From the NCBI RefSeq assembly GCF_016894385.1, contig NZ_CP069811.1, positions 286,501-350,500 on the forward strand: a stretch of 64,000 bases of DNA, written 5' to 3'. This document shows, in pieces, positions 17,467 through 25,991 of the stretch. The notes under the pieces were generated by a model. It searched no databases. It saw only the letters and a program-made list of their open reading frames with translations, and was not told where the DNA came from. This DNA comes from Cupriavidus oxalaticus (GTDB lineage Bacteria > Pseudomonadota > Gammaproteobacteria > Burkholderiales > Burkholderiaceae). The stretch's first letter is position 1. Each line of letters begins with the position of its first letter. Both the position numbers and the translations under genes were made by a program.

Positions 17467-17569
17467 GGACAATATAGTTGCCTAAACGCGTACAACATAG
17501 TTAGTAAAATCACTGTTCCGACTCACCTGAAACCCTTGCGGGGCAACGGTTTGGCCGACTATATTGTCC
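17467..17569. repeat. Inverted repeat pair, possibly a small MITE-like remnant
   Basis: GGACAATATAGT (17467-17478) and ACTATATTGTCC (17558-17569) are perfect 12-bp inverted copies, and the match extends imperfectly inward (TTGCC versus TCGGC). They enclose about 79 bp without coding capacity. No flanking duplication is visible. Confidence 0.4.
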
Positions 17570-17904
17570 ACGCATACTGCCGCCATCCGAGCGTTCTCCG
17601 ATAAAATTAGACCGCTCGAATTTGTCATCTTGGCACGGCGGAGATTCGCACCCTCAATCGCAAGGATCGTCGCTATCGCGCGCTTGCTTCGACCTCGCAA
17701 TCAATCGCGAACCTCGCAGAGCTGCGCGGCTACCGCTCGATGTCTTGGTAGACAGAATAGCAGTCTTCCGGACCTGTACAAGTGATGCGTTTCGCGTCGC
17801 GAGCCCTAGCACCGCTTGGGTAGAAGACGAACGTCATCCCGGGCCGCCGACGGGATGATGCCGCAGGGCTTCGTTGAGAATCTCCAAATACTGCTGACGC
17901 TTAA

Positions 17905-19235
17905 CAGGCTGCTGAAATACCTCCAGCGGAAGTCAGCGCGACAGCCGGGTGAAGCGTTGATTTGAGGATCCCATCCAACCTCACATTTATGCGCGGCGCA
18001 GACACCTTCTCCGAAAGCCTGTTCACCATGCGGAGGCTGGATGATTTCGTGCCAAAGTCCCACCCGCTGCGCTCGATCCGCACTATGGCCAACCTGGCGC
18101 TGGTGAAGATGAACCGGTTGTTCGCGCAGATGTACGAGGCCGACATTAAGGGCGGCCGGCCCAGCATCGCGCCGGAGAAGTTGCTGCGGGCCATGCTGCT
18201 GCAGGTGCTCTACAGCATTCGCTCCGAACGCCAGCTCATGGAGCAGACGCAATACAACCTGCTGTTTCGCTGGTTCATCGGGCTGTCGATGGACGATACA
18301 GTTTGGGTGCCCACGGTCTTTACCAAGAACCGCGAACGGCTGATCAAGCATGATGCGGTGATCGAGTTCTTCAACGAAGTGCTGGCCATCGCGCAGAAGA
18401 AGGACTGGCTGTCGGGCGAGCACTTCAGCGTCGACGGCACGCTGATTCAAGCGTGGGCGGGCCACAAGAGCTTCGTGCGCAAGGATGGCGGCGACGAAGA
18501 CGACAACGACGGCGCCAACTTCAAGGGTCGCAAGCGCGGCAACGACACGCACGAGTCCAAGACCGATCCCGATGCCAGGCTCTACCGCAAGGGCAAGACC
18601 GCCAGTGCACTGCGCTACATGGGTCATACCCTGAGCGACAACCGCCACGGCCTGGTGGTGAGCGCGATGGTCACCAATGCGGACGGACATGCCGAGCGCG
18701 AGGCCGCCAAAGTCATGCTAAATGATGCCAGGCAGGTGGCTGAGGACCTGGATGTGGAAGTCACCGTGGGCGCGGATAAGGGCTACGACGCCGAAGAATT
18801 CATTCAGGCATGCCTGGAGATGAAGGTGACGCCCCACGTGGCACAGAACACCTCGGGGCGGCGCTCGGCCGTTCCGGACGAGATCGCCAACAGCACCGGT
18901 TATGCGATCTCGCAGCAGAAGCGCAAGTTGATCGAACAAGGCTTTGGCTGGGCCAAGACCGTGGGGCGCATGCGCCATGTGATGGTGCGCGGCCTGAAGA
19001 AGGTTGACCAGATGTTTGTGCTGAGCATGGCCGCCTACAACCTCGTGCGCATGCGCTCGCTGGGACAAATCCGTCCGCAGTTGCCGTAATCGCGGTAATG
19101 AGGCCGGAATCAGGTACCAAATCGCTGATAAAGTCGATGCAGTGACGTTCGGCTTCCGGATTGTGAAAAATCACAAACCAATCAGCCTTGCAGGGGAAGC
19201 TTCGCCGCTTGCGCGGCGAGTACTTCAGCAGCCTG
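17905..19235 (+). mobile_element. IS5-family insertion sequence, complete
   Basis: The element is 1331 bp with terminal inverted repeats beginning CAGGCTGCTGAA (17905-17916 and, inverted, 19224-19235); the match continues with one mismatch then TAC. It is flanked by TTAA on both sides (17901-17904 and 19236-19239), which fits the YTAR-type 4-bp duplication of the IS5 group. One transposase gene fills it. The intact ends, duplication and gene mean the insertion is recent and probably still mobile. Confidence 0.85.
17962..19089 (+). CDS. IS5-family DDE transposase
   Basis: The 375-residue product starts MRIPSNLTFMRGADTFSESLF; an internal ATG near FTMRRLDDFVPKSHPLR is the more conserved family start. 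The DDE catalytic residues are in FSVDGTLIQAW (first Asp, about residue 158), GADKGYDAEEF (second Asp, about 275) and LIEQGFGWAKTVGRMRHV (Glu, about 330). The N-terminal domain has the IS5 pattern GGRPSIAPEKLLRAMLLQVLYSIRSERQL. No frameshift is present, so it should be active. Confidence 0.92.
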   Translation: MRIPSNLTFMRGADTFSESLFTMRRLDDFVPKSHPLRSIRTMANLALVKMNRLFAQMYEADIKGGRPSIAPEKLLRAMLLQVLYSIRSERQLMEQTQYNLLFRWFIGLSMDDTVWVPTVFTKNRERLIKHDAVIEFFNEVLAIAQKKDWLSGEHFSVDGTLIQAWAGHKSFVRKDGGDEDDNDGANFKGRKRGNDTHESKTDPDARLYRKGKTASALRYMGHTLSDNRHGLVVSAMVTNADGHAEREAAKVMLNDARQVAEDLDVEVTVGADKGYDAEEFIQACLEMKVTPHVAQNTSGRRSAVPDEIANSTGYAISQQKRKLIEQGFGWAKTVGRMRHVMVRGLKKVDQMFVLSMAAYNLVRMRSLGQIRPQLP

Positions 19236-19770
19236 TTAAAGACGTGACGTGCCATTGCATCCTCTTATGGAACGATGAGGCTGAACGAGACCTGAGCTGC
19301 GTAGAAGCAAGCGTCATCAGACGCAATACTGAAGCATTTGCACCTGTAAGGTACTCCACTTCTGTAACGTACCCGTAGAGTTGGTGCAGCGTCAGCGCGA
19401 TTGCGCACGACCTCGAATACCCGCCTTCACAGTGCACCACGATAGTTGTCACCTGTGCCGGTAACTCCCGCACGAACTCCCGAATCGCTTCGGTATGCTC
19501 CGGCCGGAAGGCATATGCGAGTTTCTCCATCCTCCTAGCCGAAAGCTCCGGGCTCATGAAGTCGACATCCGCGAAACAGAGCCGCAAAGCCCGCTCGAAT
19601 CCATCTAGGCTAGCCAACGGACGTTCAGGCGCAGTCACCGAGATGACAGCCACCGACTCCAATCGCGGCAGCCTCTCGGCCACGCCCCTCGACACAGCCA
19701 ACACCTGGCGTGTTCCGTCCTTCGGCGGGCGGTACAGCTTGTCGATGGCATCCTTCAGTTGAAGCGGCAC
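19225..19770 (-). CDS. Protein tyrosine phosphatase-like protein, 3' end altered by IS insertion
   Basis: The start is GTG 19770 with GGAGGG eight bases upstream. The 181-residue product contains the cysteine phosphatase signature VVHCEGGYSRSCAIAL (about residues 112-127), a CX5R loop with Cys and Arg in place, and a general-acid candidate in FADVDFMSP. The frame now ends inside the right end of the IS (stop at 19225), so the last ~15 residues are IS-derived. Similar phosphatase-like genes occur in mobile elements next to small hypotheticals; the gene upstream (19795-20112) is such a partner. Confidence 0.6.
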   Translation of the reverse strand: MPLQLKDAIDKLYRPPKDGTRQVLAVSRGVAERLPRLESVAVISVTAPERPLASLDGFERALRLCFADVDFMSPELSARRMEKLAYAFRPEHTEAIREFVRELPAQVTTIVVHCEGGYSRSCAIALTLHQLYGYVTEVEYLTGANASVLRLMTLASTQLRSRSASSFHKRMQWHVTSLTGC

Positions 19771-19794
19771 GCGACGCCCTCCTTGGTTGCCCGC

Positions 19795-20112
19795 TCAGGC
19801 CTGCAGCAGCACGCCGAGCCGCCGGATAAGCCAATCCAACTCTTCCTCTGAACACTAGCCCTCCTGAGACACGGAGATGCGCACCCGCCTGAGCGTCTGT
19901 TCGCGTGAATGCTCAGGATGCTTCCTGGCGTCCTTTTGCGCGACAAGAAGGAGTTGTTGCGCCAGGTCTTCGCAGATGTCCCAGCGCTCAAACCGCTCTT
20001 CCTCGGTCTGGCCGACGACATATCGCCCGTCTACCTCGCGAGCACATATCTTGGGCTGAGCACCCGTAACTACGGCGGGGATCTTGATTCGAGGGCAGTC
20101 CTCGGGAACGTC
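19795..20112 (-). pseudogene. Conserved-looking hypothetical protein, stop codon and 5' truncation
   Basis: The - strand reads PRIKIPAVVTGAQPKICARE, then VDGRYVVGQTEEERFERWD, DLAQQLLLVAQKDARKHPEHS and LRRVRISVSQEG. There follows a TAG (19855-19857), then CSEEELDWLIRRLGVLLQA and TGA (19795-19797). The continuous sense across the TAG shows one protein with a nonsense mutation. The phrase GxxxVCxRxxDGxYVVGQTEEERxERWDxCEDLA looks like a family of element-borne hypotheticals, but I cannot name it. Its 5' end is cut at 20112 where reverse-transcriptase sequence begins. Confidence 0.55.
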
Positions 20113-20760
20113 ATCTACAGAAGCGCTTCGGAGACGACGGCATCATCCGTCTGATCCGGGCGTATCTGAACAGCGGGCTGATGGATGGTGGGGTGGTGCT
20201 GCAACGGTACGAGGACACACCGCAGGGCGGTCCCCTGTCGCCGTTGCTGGCCAACGTGCTGCTTGATGAGGTGGACAAGGAGTTGGAGCGCCGAGGCCAT
20301 TGCTTCGTGCGCTATGCCGATGACGCGAACGTGTACGTACGCAGTCAGCGGGCAGGCGAGCGAGTGATGGCGTTGTTGCGGCGGCTGTACGGCAACCTGC
20401 GTTTGAAGGTCAACGAGGCAAAGAGCGCGTTTGGCCGCAAATTCCGCGACTACAGCTTCTGGGTGGCCGCAGGTGTGGTCAAGCGGAAAGTGGAAGTTAA
20501 GCCGCTGCTGACATTCAAACAACGCATCCGCGAACTGACCCGCCGCTCAGGCGGGCGGAGTCTGCAGGAAGTGGTGGACCGGCTGCGACCCTACGTTATG
20601 GGCTGGAAGGCCTACTCCCGCTTGGCGCAAACACCCAAGGTCTTGCGAAAGCTAGACGAGTGGATGCGGCACCGGCTGCGGGCCATCCAGCTCAAGCACT
20701 GGCGACCCTTCGCGAGTTCGATGAATGACTTGAGGTCGCTCGCCGGGAGACTCGGAGAGC
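20112..20760 (+). pseudogene. Group II intron reverse transcriptase/maturase, 5'-truncated
   Basis: From 20112 the + frame reads LQKRFGDDGIIRLIRAYLNSG, then the RT motifs TPQGGPLSPLLANVLLDEVD and FVRYADDANVYV (catalytic YADD). The maturase X/GIIM region follows (RPYVMGWKAYSRLAQTP … RLRAIQLKHWR, up to 20705). After that the sense degrades. The first third of the RT (domains 0-2a) and the intron's 5' RNA domains are missing, so it cannot move. It cuts into the hypothetical gene on the - strand at 20112. Confidence 0.85.
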
Positions 20761-20873
20761 CCACTAGCACGGACACTGGCTTGGCCACCGGCGTAATGGG
20801 CGTGAAATCGGTCTTCGTGTTGTACTCTCCAGCAGTTCTGTGTCATAGGCTTATGGCCTCGGTGGTCGGTCGT

Positions 20874-21863
20874 TCATTCCAGCGGGTAGCGCCTAATAAG
20901 TGCACCGAGACGATCGCTGTCCTCGCGTACTTGGGCCGCGAAGGCGGCTGGGTCGTTCACCACCGGCTCCGCACCCGAGCTGGCGATGGTCTGGCGTACG
21001 TCGGGATCCTTTACGGCCTCGCGCAGTGCGGCCACGATGCCCTGCTGGATCCGTACGGGCGTGCCCTTGGGCGCGAAGAGGCCAAACCAGGTCACCGATT
21101 GGAACTGCGGGTATCCTGCCTCCGCAGTTGTGGGCACGTCGGGGAGCGCGGCGGCACGCTGGCGGCCCTGAGTCGCCAGGATGCGCAGGGTGCCGGCCTT
21201 GTGGTGCGGCAACGCGGCGGTGATTCCGGTGAAGGCGAAGTTCACGTTGTTCGCAATCATGTCTGTGACGATTGCGCCCGTGCCGCGGTAGTTGACTGTG
21301 ATGAGACCGGGCAGCGGCACCTCGGCCGCGATCTGCTTGGCACTCACCTTGGCAAGCGTCTCGCCGCTGCCAATGGCGCAGGGCTTCGGTGCCTTCTGGC
21401 AGTACTGGAACAGCTCGGACAGCGTCTTCACCGGCAGCTTTGCGCTAGCGACAATAGCCGCCGGCGATTGCGACACGGCCGTTACGGGGGTCAGCTGCGA
21501 GAGGGGGTCGATGCCCTTGAGCCCCGGTGTGTACTTCGTGAGCACAATTGCCGGCACCTGGAGCAGCAGCGTGTAGCCGTCAGGCTTGGCCTCCATCACG
21601 CGGCGCGTGCCGATGAGGCCATCGGCGCCGGGCAGGTTCTCGACCACCACCGGCTGCTTCCACAGTACGCCGAGCTGCTTGGCCACGGCGCGCGCCGTCG
21701 CGTCCGTGCCGCCGCCGGCGGCGTAGGGGACGATCAGGCTCACAGGCCGGTCTGGCTGCCAGGGGGCGGTCTGCGCCAATGCGGTATTCGCTATGAAAAA
21801 AATCGCAGCTCCCGCAAGCAGGGCGGGTACTGCAGTCCGATTTGACTTGAAAAGCTGAGGCAT
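20874..21863 (-). CDS. Bug (TctC-type) periplasmic binding protein 2
   Basis: The 329-residue product has a signal peptide ending NTALAQ (about residue 31), then WQPDRPVSLIVPYAAGGGTDATARAVA and VENLPGADGLIGTRRV, the Bug carboxylate-binding loops. It is the last gene of the icl-leuC-leuD-like operon, 59 bp after the small-subunit gene. It should bind the pathway's di- or tricarboxylate in the periplasm; no membrane partner is present here. Confidence 0.88.
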   Translation of the reverse strand: MPQLFKSNRTAVPALLAGAAIFFIANTALAQTAPWQPDRPVSLIVPYAAGGGTDATARAVAKQLGVLWKQPVVVENLPGADGLIGTRRVMEAKPDGYTLLLQVPAIVLTKYTPGLKGIDPLSQLTPVTAVSQSPAAIVASAKLPVKTLSELFQYCQKAPKPCAIGSGETLAKVSAKQIAAEVPLPGLITVNYRGTGAIVTDMIANNVNFAFTGITAALPHHKAGTLRILATQGRQRAAALPDVPTTAEAGYPQFQSVTWFGLFAPKGTPVRIQQGIVAALREAVKDPDVRQTIASSGAEPVVNDPAAFAAQVREDSDRLGALIRRYPLE

Positions 21864-21922
21864 GTCTGTCTCCGTGGGCGATGCCCTTGTTGTTCTCGTC
21901 GTTGTCGACGGTGGTTAGTGGC

Positions 21923-22549
21923 TCAGGGCCGCGGACGCCCCGAGGGCCAGGCCCATGGCCGACGCTGCCGGTCGCTGGCTTGCCATTCGCGAATCAGTTC
22001 GTCGTCCTTAAGGGTGAGGCCGATGTCGTCCAGCCCGTACAGCAGCGCCTCGCGGCGCAGCGGGTCGATGGTGAACGGCGTGATGTTGCCGTCGGGCGCG
22101 GCGACAGTGCGGGCCTTGAGGTCCACCGTGATTGCCGCACCGTTCGCGCACCGTGTGGCTAGCGCCTGCACCTGCGAAATGGGCAAGGTGATGGGCAGCA
22201 CGCCATTCTGGAAGCAGTTGTTCCAGAAGATGTCGCCATAGCTTGGCGCGATCACGCAGCACACGCCGATGCCCTGCAGGGCCCACACCGCGCCTTCGCG
22301 CGAGGAGCCGCAGCCGAAGTTCTCGGCCGCGAGCAGCACGGGCGCGTCGCGAAAGCAAGGAGCATTCAGCACGCAGTCCGGATCCTCGCTGCCGTCGGGC
22401 CGGCGGCGCAGTGCTTCGAAGGCATAAGGGCCGAGCTCGGTTTTGTCTAGCGTGGTCAGGCGCTCGATGCGGATGATGACGTCGGTGTCCACGTTCGGCC
22501 GCATCAGCGGCACGGCGGGGCCGGTAATGGTGGTGAAAGGAGTATTCAT
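21923..22549 (-). CDS. LeuD-like small subunit of an aconitase-family hydro-lyase
   Basis: The 208-residue product has the swivel-domain signatures TDVIIRIERL and ENFGCGSSREGAVWAL (the GSSRE loop that binds substrate carboxylate). The length matches LeuD. Its start overlaps the large-subunit stop (ATGA). The Fe-S cluster is in the partner. Because leucine biosynthesis genes do not normally sit with a lyase of the isocitrate-lyase superfamily and a Bug protein, I expect a catabolic substrate such as a methyl- or dimethyl-malate rather than isopropylmalate. Confidence 0.8.
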   Translation of the reverse strand: MNTPFTTITGPAVPLMRPNVDTDVIIRIERLTTLDKTELGPYAFEALRRRPDGSEDPDCVLNAPCFRDAPVLLAAENFGCGSSREGAVWALQGIGVCCVIAPSYGDIFWNNCFQNGVLPITLPISQVQALATRCANGAAITVDLKARTVAAPDGNITPFTIDPLRREALLYGLDDIGLTLKDDELIREWQASDRQRRPWAWPSGRPRP

Positions 22550-23949
22550 GCCAGGATCCTCGCATCAGTGATGCGGCCAGTAATCGCCGCCGCAGCAGCC
22601 ATAGCAGGACTGGCCAGATGGGTGCGCGAGCCTGGTCCCTGGCGGCCAACGAAATTACGGTTGGAGGTTGAAACGCATCGCTGCTGCGACGGGATCTGTT
22701 CGCCGTTTGCAGCTACACACATGCTGCAGCCCGGTTCGCGCCACTCGAAGCCGGCCGCGACGAACAGCTCATGCAGGCCCTCGGCCTCAGCGGCGCGCTT
22801 TACGGCTTCTGAGCCCGGCACAACCCAGGCGCGCACGCCATCGGCGACGTGGCGGCCGCGCGCGATCTCGGCAGCTGCGCGGAGGTCCGTGAGGCGTGAG
22901 TTTGCGCAGGAGCCAATAAACACCCAGTTCACCGGCGTGCCAGCAATTGGTTCGTTGGCCGCCAAGCCCATGTAGTTGAGGGCGATGCCCCAGGCCTCGC
23001 GGTCGGCGGTAGTGGCTGCTGTCAGTGGGTCGGGGATGGCGCCATCGATGGCAATGGCGTGCTCGGGGCTGGTGCCCCACGTGATGGTGGGAGCGACAGT
23101 GCGGACGTCGACGTACACCTCATGGTCGAAGGTGGCATCTGAATCGGTGGCGAGGCTCCGCCAGTACTCCGCTGCAACCTCGAATGCCTCGCCGTCGGGT
23201 GCCCGAGTCCGGCCGCGCACCCAGTCGATCGTCTTCTCGTCAGGGGCGACAAGTCCAAAACGGGCACCCAACTCCACGCTGAGGTTACAGAGAGTAAGCC
23301 GGTCCTCGACATCTAATGCCTCCACCGCGGCGCCAGCAAACTCGATGGCGTTCCCTACACCTGCAGCAGCGCCTAGCCTTCCGATGAGGTGCAGTGCCAA
23401 GTCCTTGGCCGTCACGCCCCGCGCCAATTGGCCGTCGCATCGAATGCGCATGCGCTTAGGCTTTTTCTGCCGCAGCGTCTGAGTGACAAGCGCGTGAGCA
23501 CTTTCTGAAGAGCCGACGCCAAACGCCATCGCCCCAAGGCCGCCATTGGTACACGTGTGGCTGTCGCCACAGATCACGCTGAGGCCGGGGAGCACAATTC
23601 CCTGCTCCGGTCCCATCACGTGGACAATGCCCTGGCCGGGCTCCCCAAGGTCAAACAGTTCTATGCCCATGGTGCCGGTAAGTTTCTTCAGACCGGCATG
23701 CAGTCTGCCACCCAGCGGGAACGTGGTGGCTACGCGGCCCGGTTGGCTCGAGACAGCATGATCGGGGGTGGCAAATACCAGTTCGGGGTTGTGCAGGGAT
23801 CGGCCTTGCATGCGGACAGCGTCGAGTGCGGGTGGCCCCGAGAGGTCATGCAACAGGTGGCGGTCGATGTGCAGCAGCGCCCAGCCGTCACCAAGTTCCC
23901 GAATGACGTGGGCATCCCATAGCTTGTCGAAGAGTGTGCGGCCCGGCAT
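22546..23949 (-). CDS. LeuC-like large subunit of an aconitase-family hydro-lyase
   Basis: I set the start at ATG 23947-23949 (MPGRTLFDKLWDAHVI), the usual LeuC beginning; a longer in-frame start would overlap the upstream gene. The 467-residue product carries the [4Fe-4S] ligands in VFIGSCANSR and EPGCSMC, plus GDSHTCTNGGLGAMAFGVGSSE. It would reversibly hydrate/dehydrate an alpha-hydroxy dicarboxylate together with the small subunit. One base separates it from the lyase gene, so the three are tightly coupled. Dimethylmaleate hydratase (DmdAB) is a well-known relative in an equivalent context. Confidence 0.82.
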   Translation of the reverse strand: MPGRTLFDKLWDAHVIRELGDGWALLHIDRHLLHDLSGPPALDAVRMQGRSLHNPELVFATPDHAVSSQPGRVATTFPLGGRLHAGLKKLTGTMGIELFDLGEPGQGIVHVMGPEQGIVLPGLSVICGDSHTCTNGGLGAMAFGVGSSESAHALVTQTLRQKKPKRMRIRCDGQLARGVTAKDLALHLIGRLGAAAGVGNAIEFAGAAVEALDVEDRLTLCNLSVELGARFGLVAPDEKTIDWVRGRTRAPDGEAFEVAAEYWRSLATDSDATFDHEVYVDVRTVAPTITWGTSPEHAIAIDGAIPDPLTAATTADREAWGIALNYMGLAANEPIAGTPVNWVFIGSCANSRLTDLRAAAEIARGRHVADGVRAWVVPGSEAVKRAAEAEGLHELFVAAGFEWREPGCSMCVAANGEQIPSQQRCVSTSNRNFVGRQGPGSRTHLASPAMAAAAAITGRITDARILA

Positions 23950-23950
23950 G

Positions 23951-24865
23951 TCACACAACCTTTTCTGACAATAGCGCTTCCATCGTCGCGCCAGCATTGA
24001 AGCGCGAGCGTAGAGCATCCCATTCGTCGGCGCCGAAGCGGCGGAAGGTCTGCGCTACAGTGGTGCTGGTAGTCGGCGCCTTCATTGTGGCCTGGACCTC
24101 TGCCAGCGCAGCGTCGCCAGCCTGGATCGCTGCCTTGAGCATCAGGCCTGGCAGGATCGCCAGCTTGTAACCCATCTCCTCGGCCTGCCGCAGGTCGTCT
24201 ATCGGGGTGCGGCCACCGGGTACCACGTTTAGCAGGCAGGCGCCTTTCACGCGCCGCGGCACCAACGCGGCCTCCTCGACGGACTGCGTGGCTTCGACGA
24301 AGACCATGTCGGCGCCGGCGTCAAGGGCGGCCTCAGCGCGCCAGATTGCCTCCTCTAGGCCCAACATGGCTCGGGCGTCGGTCCGGGCGATGAGCAGGAA
24401 GTCCGGGGAGCGGCGAGACTCGACGGCGGCGCGGATCTTGGAGACGAACTCCTCGCGCGAGACTACTTCCTTGCCGTCCAAATGGCCGCAGCGTTTCGGT
24501 GAGACCTGATCCTCAATGTGAATCGCCGCTACGCCGCGGGCTTCGTACTCGCGAACAGTGCGGACGACGTTCAGTTCATTGCCATAGCCTGTGTCAGCAT
24601 CGGCAATCAGCGGGATGGCGATGGAGCGCGCCATAACAGCCGCGTTCTCAACCATCTCGCTCATCGTTAGCAAACCGAAGTCGGGAAAGCCGCGTGCGGC
24701 CGAGGTGCCTGCGCCGGTCATGTAGCAGGCGCCGAAACCCGCCTGCTCGATCAAGCGTGCGCCAATGCCGTCGTAGGCACCGGGGACAATCAACATGCCA
24801 GGCGCGGCAAGCTGTTGACGCAAGCGAGCGCCGGCGCTCTTTGGCGAAGAAACAGAGCTATTCAT
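23951..24865 (-). CDS. Isocitrate lyase/PEP mutase superfamily lyase (dimethylmalate- or methylisocitrate-lyase-like)
   Basis: The 304-residue TIM-barrel product has GAYDGIGARLIEQAGF, the metal-binding ADADTGYGN, and the catalytic-Cys loop QVSPKRCGH (K-R-C-G-H form). Length and motifs fit short members such as 2-methylisocitrate lyase, 2,3-dimethylmalate lyase or oxaloacetate decarboxylase; full isocitrate lyases are longer. First gene of the operon, divergent from the GntR gene, with a palindrome in between. With the aconitase-type pair it suggests hydration of an unsaturated diacid, then aldol cleavage to pyruvate plus a short acid. Confidence 0.8.
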   Translation of the reverse strand: MNSSVSSPKSAGARLRQQLAAPGMLIVPGAYDGIGARLIEQAGFGACYMTGAGTSAARGFPDFGLLTMSEMVENAAVMARSIAIPLIADADTGYGNELNVVRTVREYEARGVAAIHIEDQVSPKRCGHLDGKEVVSREEFVSKIRAAVESRRSPDFLLIARTDARAMLGLEEAIWRAEAALDAGADMVFVEATQSVEEAALVPRRVKGACLLNVVPGGRTPIDDLRQAEEMGYKLAILPGLMLKAAIQAGDAALAEVQATMKAPTTSTTVAQTFRRFGADEWDALRSRFNAGATMEALLSEKVV

Positions 24866-24896
24866 GGTGTGTATCCGTGGAAGGCTGCAATCGACA

Positions 24897-24934
24897 GTGT
24901 TTATGTTGTTATAAGAGTATCACAACATAAACAC
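24897..24934. promoter_or_regulatory. 13-bp-arm palindrome, likely GntR operator
   Basis: GTGTTTATGTTGT (24897-24909) and ACAACATAAACAC (24922-24934) are perfect inverted copies around a 12-bp AT-rich centre. The site lies 32 bp before the lyase gene and about 50 bp before the GntR gene, so one dimer pair could control both divergent promoters. Confidence 0.75.
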
Positions 24935-24982
24935 ATGTCAACGAGTATGCTAGTGGTTGTTTATCCCCCCTCACAATTTCGG

Positions 24983-25804
24983 ATGAAGCCTTCGAACGAC
25001 ATGCTTAGCGTCGATGCACGGGTGCCGCGTGCACGAGGCACCTCACTGCACCGGCAACTCTTCATGGTCCTGCGCGACGAAATCTTGCGCGGCTCCTACC
25101 CTTCGGGCCTGTTGCCGAAGGAGGAGGCGTTGTGTGAGCGCTTCGATGTTTCGCGCATCACGGTACGGCGTGCGCTGGCCGATCTCGCTGCCGAGGGGCT
25201 GGTGGAGAGCCGCCATGGCCGCGGCACGTTCGTGCGCGAGGACAGGCTACCGATGGCGCGCGAGCGTCCGAGCTTGAGCCTGATTGACAGCCTGCGTCAG
25301 GCCGCAATTGACACCAATGTTCAGGTGCTGCAAGTGGAGCAGGTCGAAGCACCGCTAGACGTGGCTTCGATGCTGCAACTCGTGCCCGGCGAGAAGGCGG
25401 TGCATGCATTGCGTCTGCGTAGCATTGACGACACGCCGGTGATGCTCACTGATGCGTGGGTACCCACCCGCTTTGGGAAGCAGGTGACGGCTGCTTCGCT
25501 CCGCAAGCACGCGCTCTACGAGATCTTGCTGGCTCAAGGAGTGAAGTTTGGCCGGGTTATCCAGGAAATCACAACGCAGGTGTGTGACCCACTGAATGCG
25601 CGCCTCATGAAAACTGAGGTGGGCATGCCGCTGCTTAGAGTTGTACGCGTAATCCACGACCAGGAGTCGCGGCCGGTGCAGTACATTGCCGTCACCATGA
25701 CACCAGAGCGAAGCCGCATCCTGATGGACATTCCGGGCGACGCGGTGAACACCCTGAGTGCAGGGCAGTTCGTACACGACATCACGAAGCGAATTTCGGA
25801 GTAG
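24983..25804 (+). CDS. GntR-family regulator, HutC/UTRA subfamily
   Basis: The likely start is ATG 24983 (273 residues); the frame opens further upstream but through the palindrome. The winged helix is at about residues 15-80 (SLHRQLFMVLRDEILRGSYPSGLLPKEEALCERFDVSRITVRRALADLAAEGLV, then GRGTFV). A UTRA ligand domain follows (…LYEILLAQGVKFGRVIQEI … YIAVTMTPERSRI). It is divergent from the lyase-hydratase-Bug operon and almost surely regulates it in response to the acid substrate. Confidence 0.88.
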   Translation: MKPSNDMLSVDARVPRARGTSLHRQLFMVLRDEILRGSYPSGLLPKEEALCERFDVSRITVRRALADLAAEGLVESRHGRGTFVREDRLPMARERPSLSLIDSLRQAAIDTNVQVLQVEQVEAPLDVASMLQLVPGEKAVHALRLRSIDDTPVMLTDAWVPTRFGKQVTAASLRKHALYEILLAQGVKFGRVIQEITTQVCDPLNARLMKTEVGMPLLRVVRVIHDQESRPVQYIAVTMTPERSRILMDIPGDAVNTLSAGQFVHDITKRISE

Positions 25805-25991
25805 GGGCTTGTCCCGTAGCGTGTTCGAGCGATGAGCGACCAACCGCTCCGCTGATTGCGGTGCCGATCCACCGCAATTCCCGTCCAAGCCTCGATTAGG
25901 CCTGGTCAAAGCAATCCCCTTGCTGACGCCTTCAGCGTCGCTGCGGCGCGCTAGCATTCAAGCTTTCGGAACACAATCTCGAGGTGGGTGG

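Larger units (their letters stand above)
16542..17900. other. Scrap region between catabolic module and IS element
   Basis: There are about 1.36 kb without an intact gene. It holds copy 2 of the degenerate repeat (16755-16862) and a 12-bp inverted repeat pair (17467-17569). A - strand fragment at about 16640-16770 (DRLKHYNKILEEQICELDQEIL) is coiled-coil-like and may be a transposase remnant; I do not recognise it. From 17250 to 17500 the sequence is unusually AT-rich for this window. Confidence 0.45.
17834..19255 (-). pseudogene. Small hypothetical gene split by the IS element
   Basis: Start ATG 19253-19255 on the - strand has GAGGA just upstream. Reading MARHVFK, the frame meets the IS at 19239. 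If the IS and one TTAA copy are removed, it continues from 17900 as RQQYLEILNEALRHHP… and stops at 17834-17836, for 28 residues in all. The join is in frame and gives amphipathic, gene-like text, so I infer that the IS broke a small gene here. The protein is not recognised. Confidence 0.4.

Noticed and set aside
20760..21845. Continuation of the RT open frame through 21845.
   Set aside because: That part is antisense to the Bug protein gene and has no RT similarity after about 20705.
21923..23949. leuC-leuD of leucine biosynthesis.
   Set aside because: Coupled to a lyase of the isocitrate-lyase superfamily, a Bug protein and a GntR gene, with no leuB. A catabolic hydratase fits better, although the enzyme family is the same.
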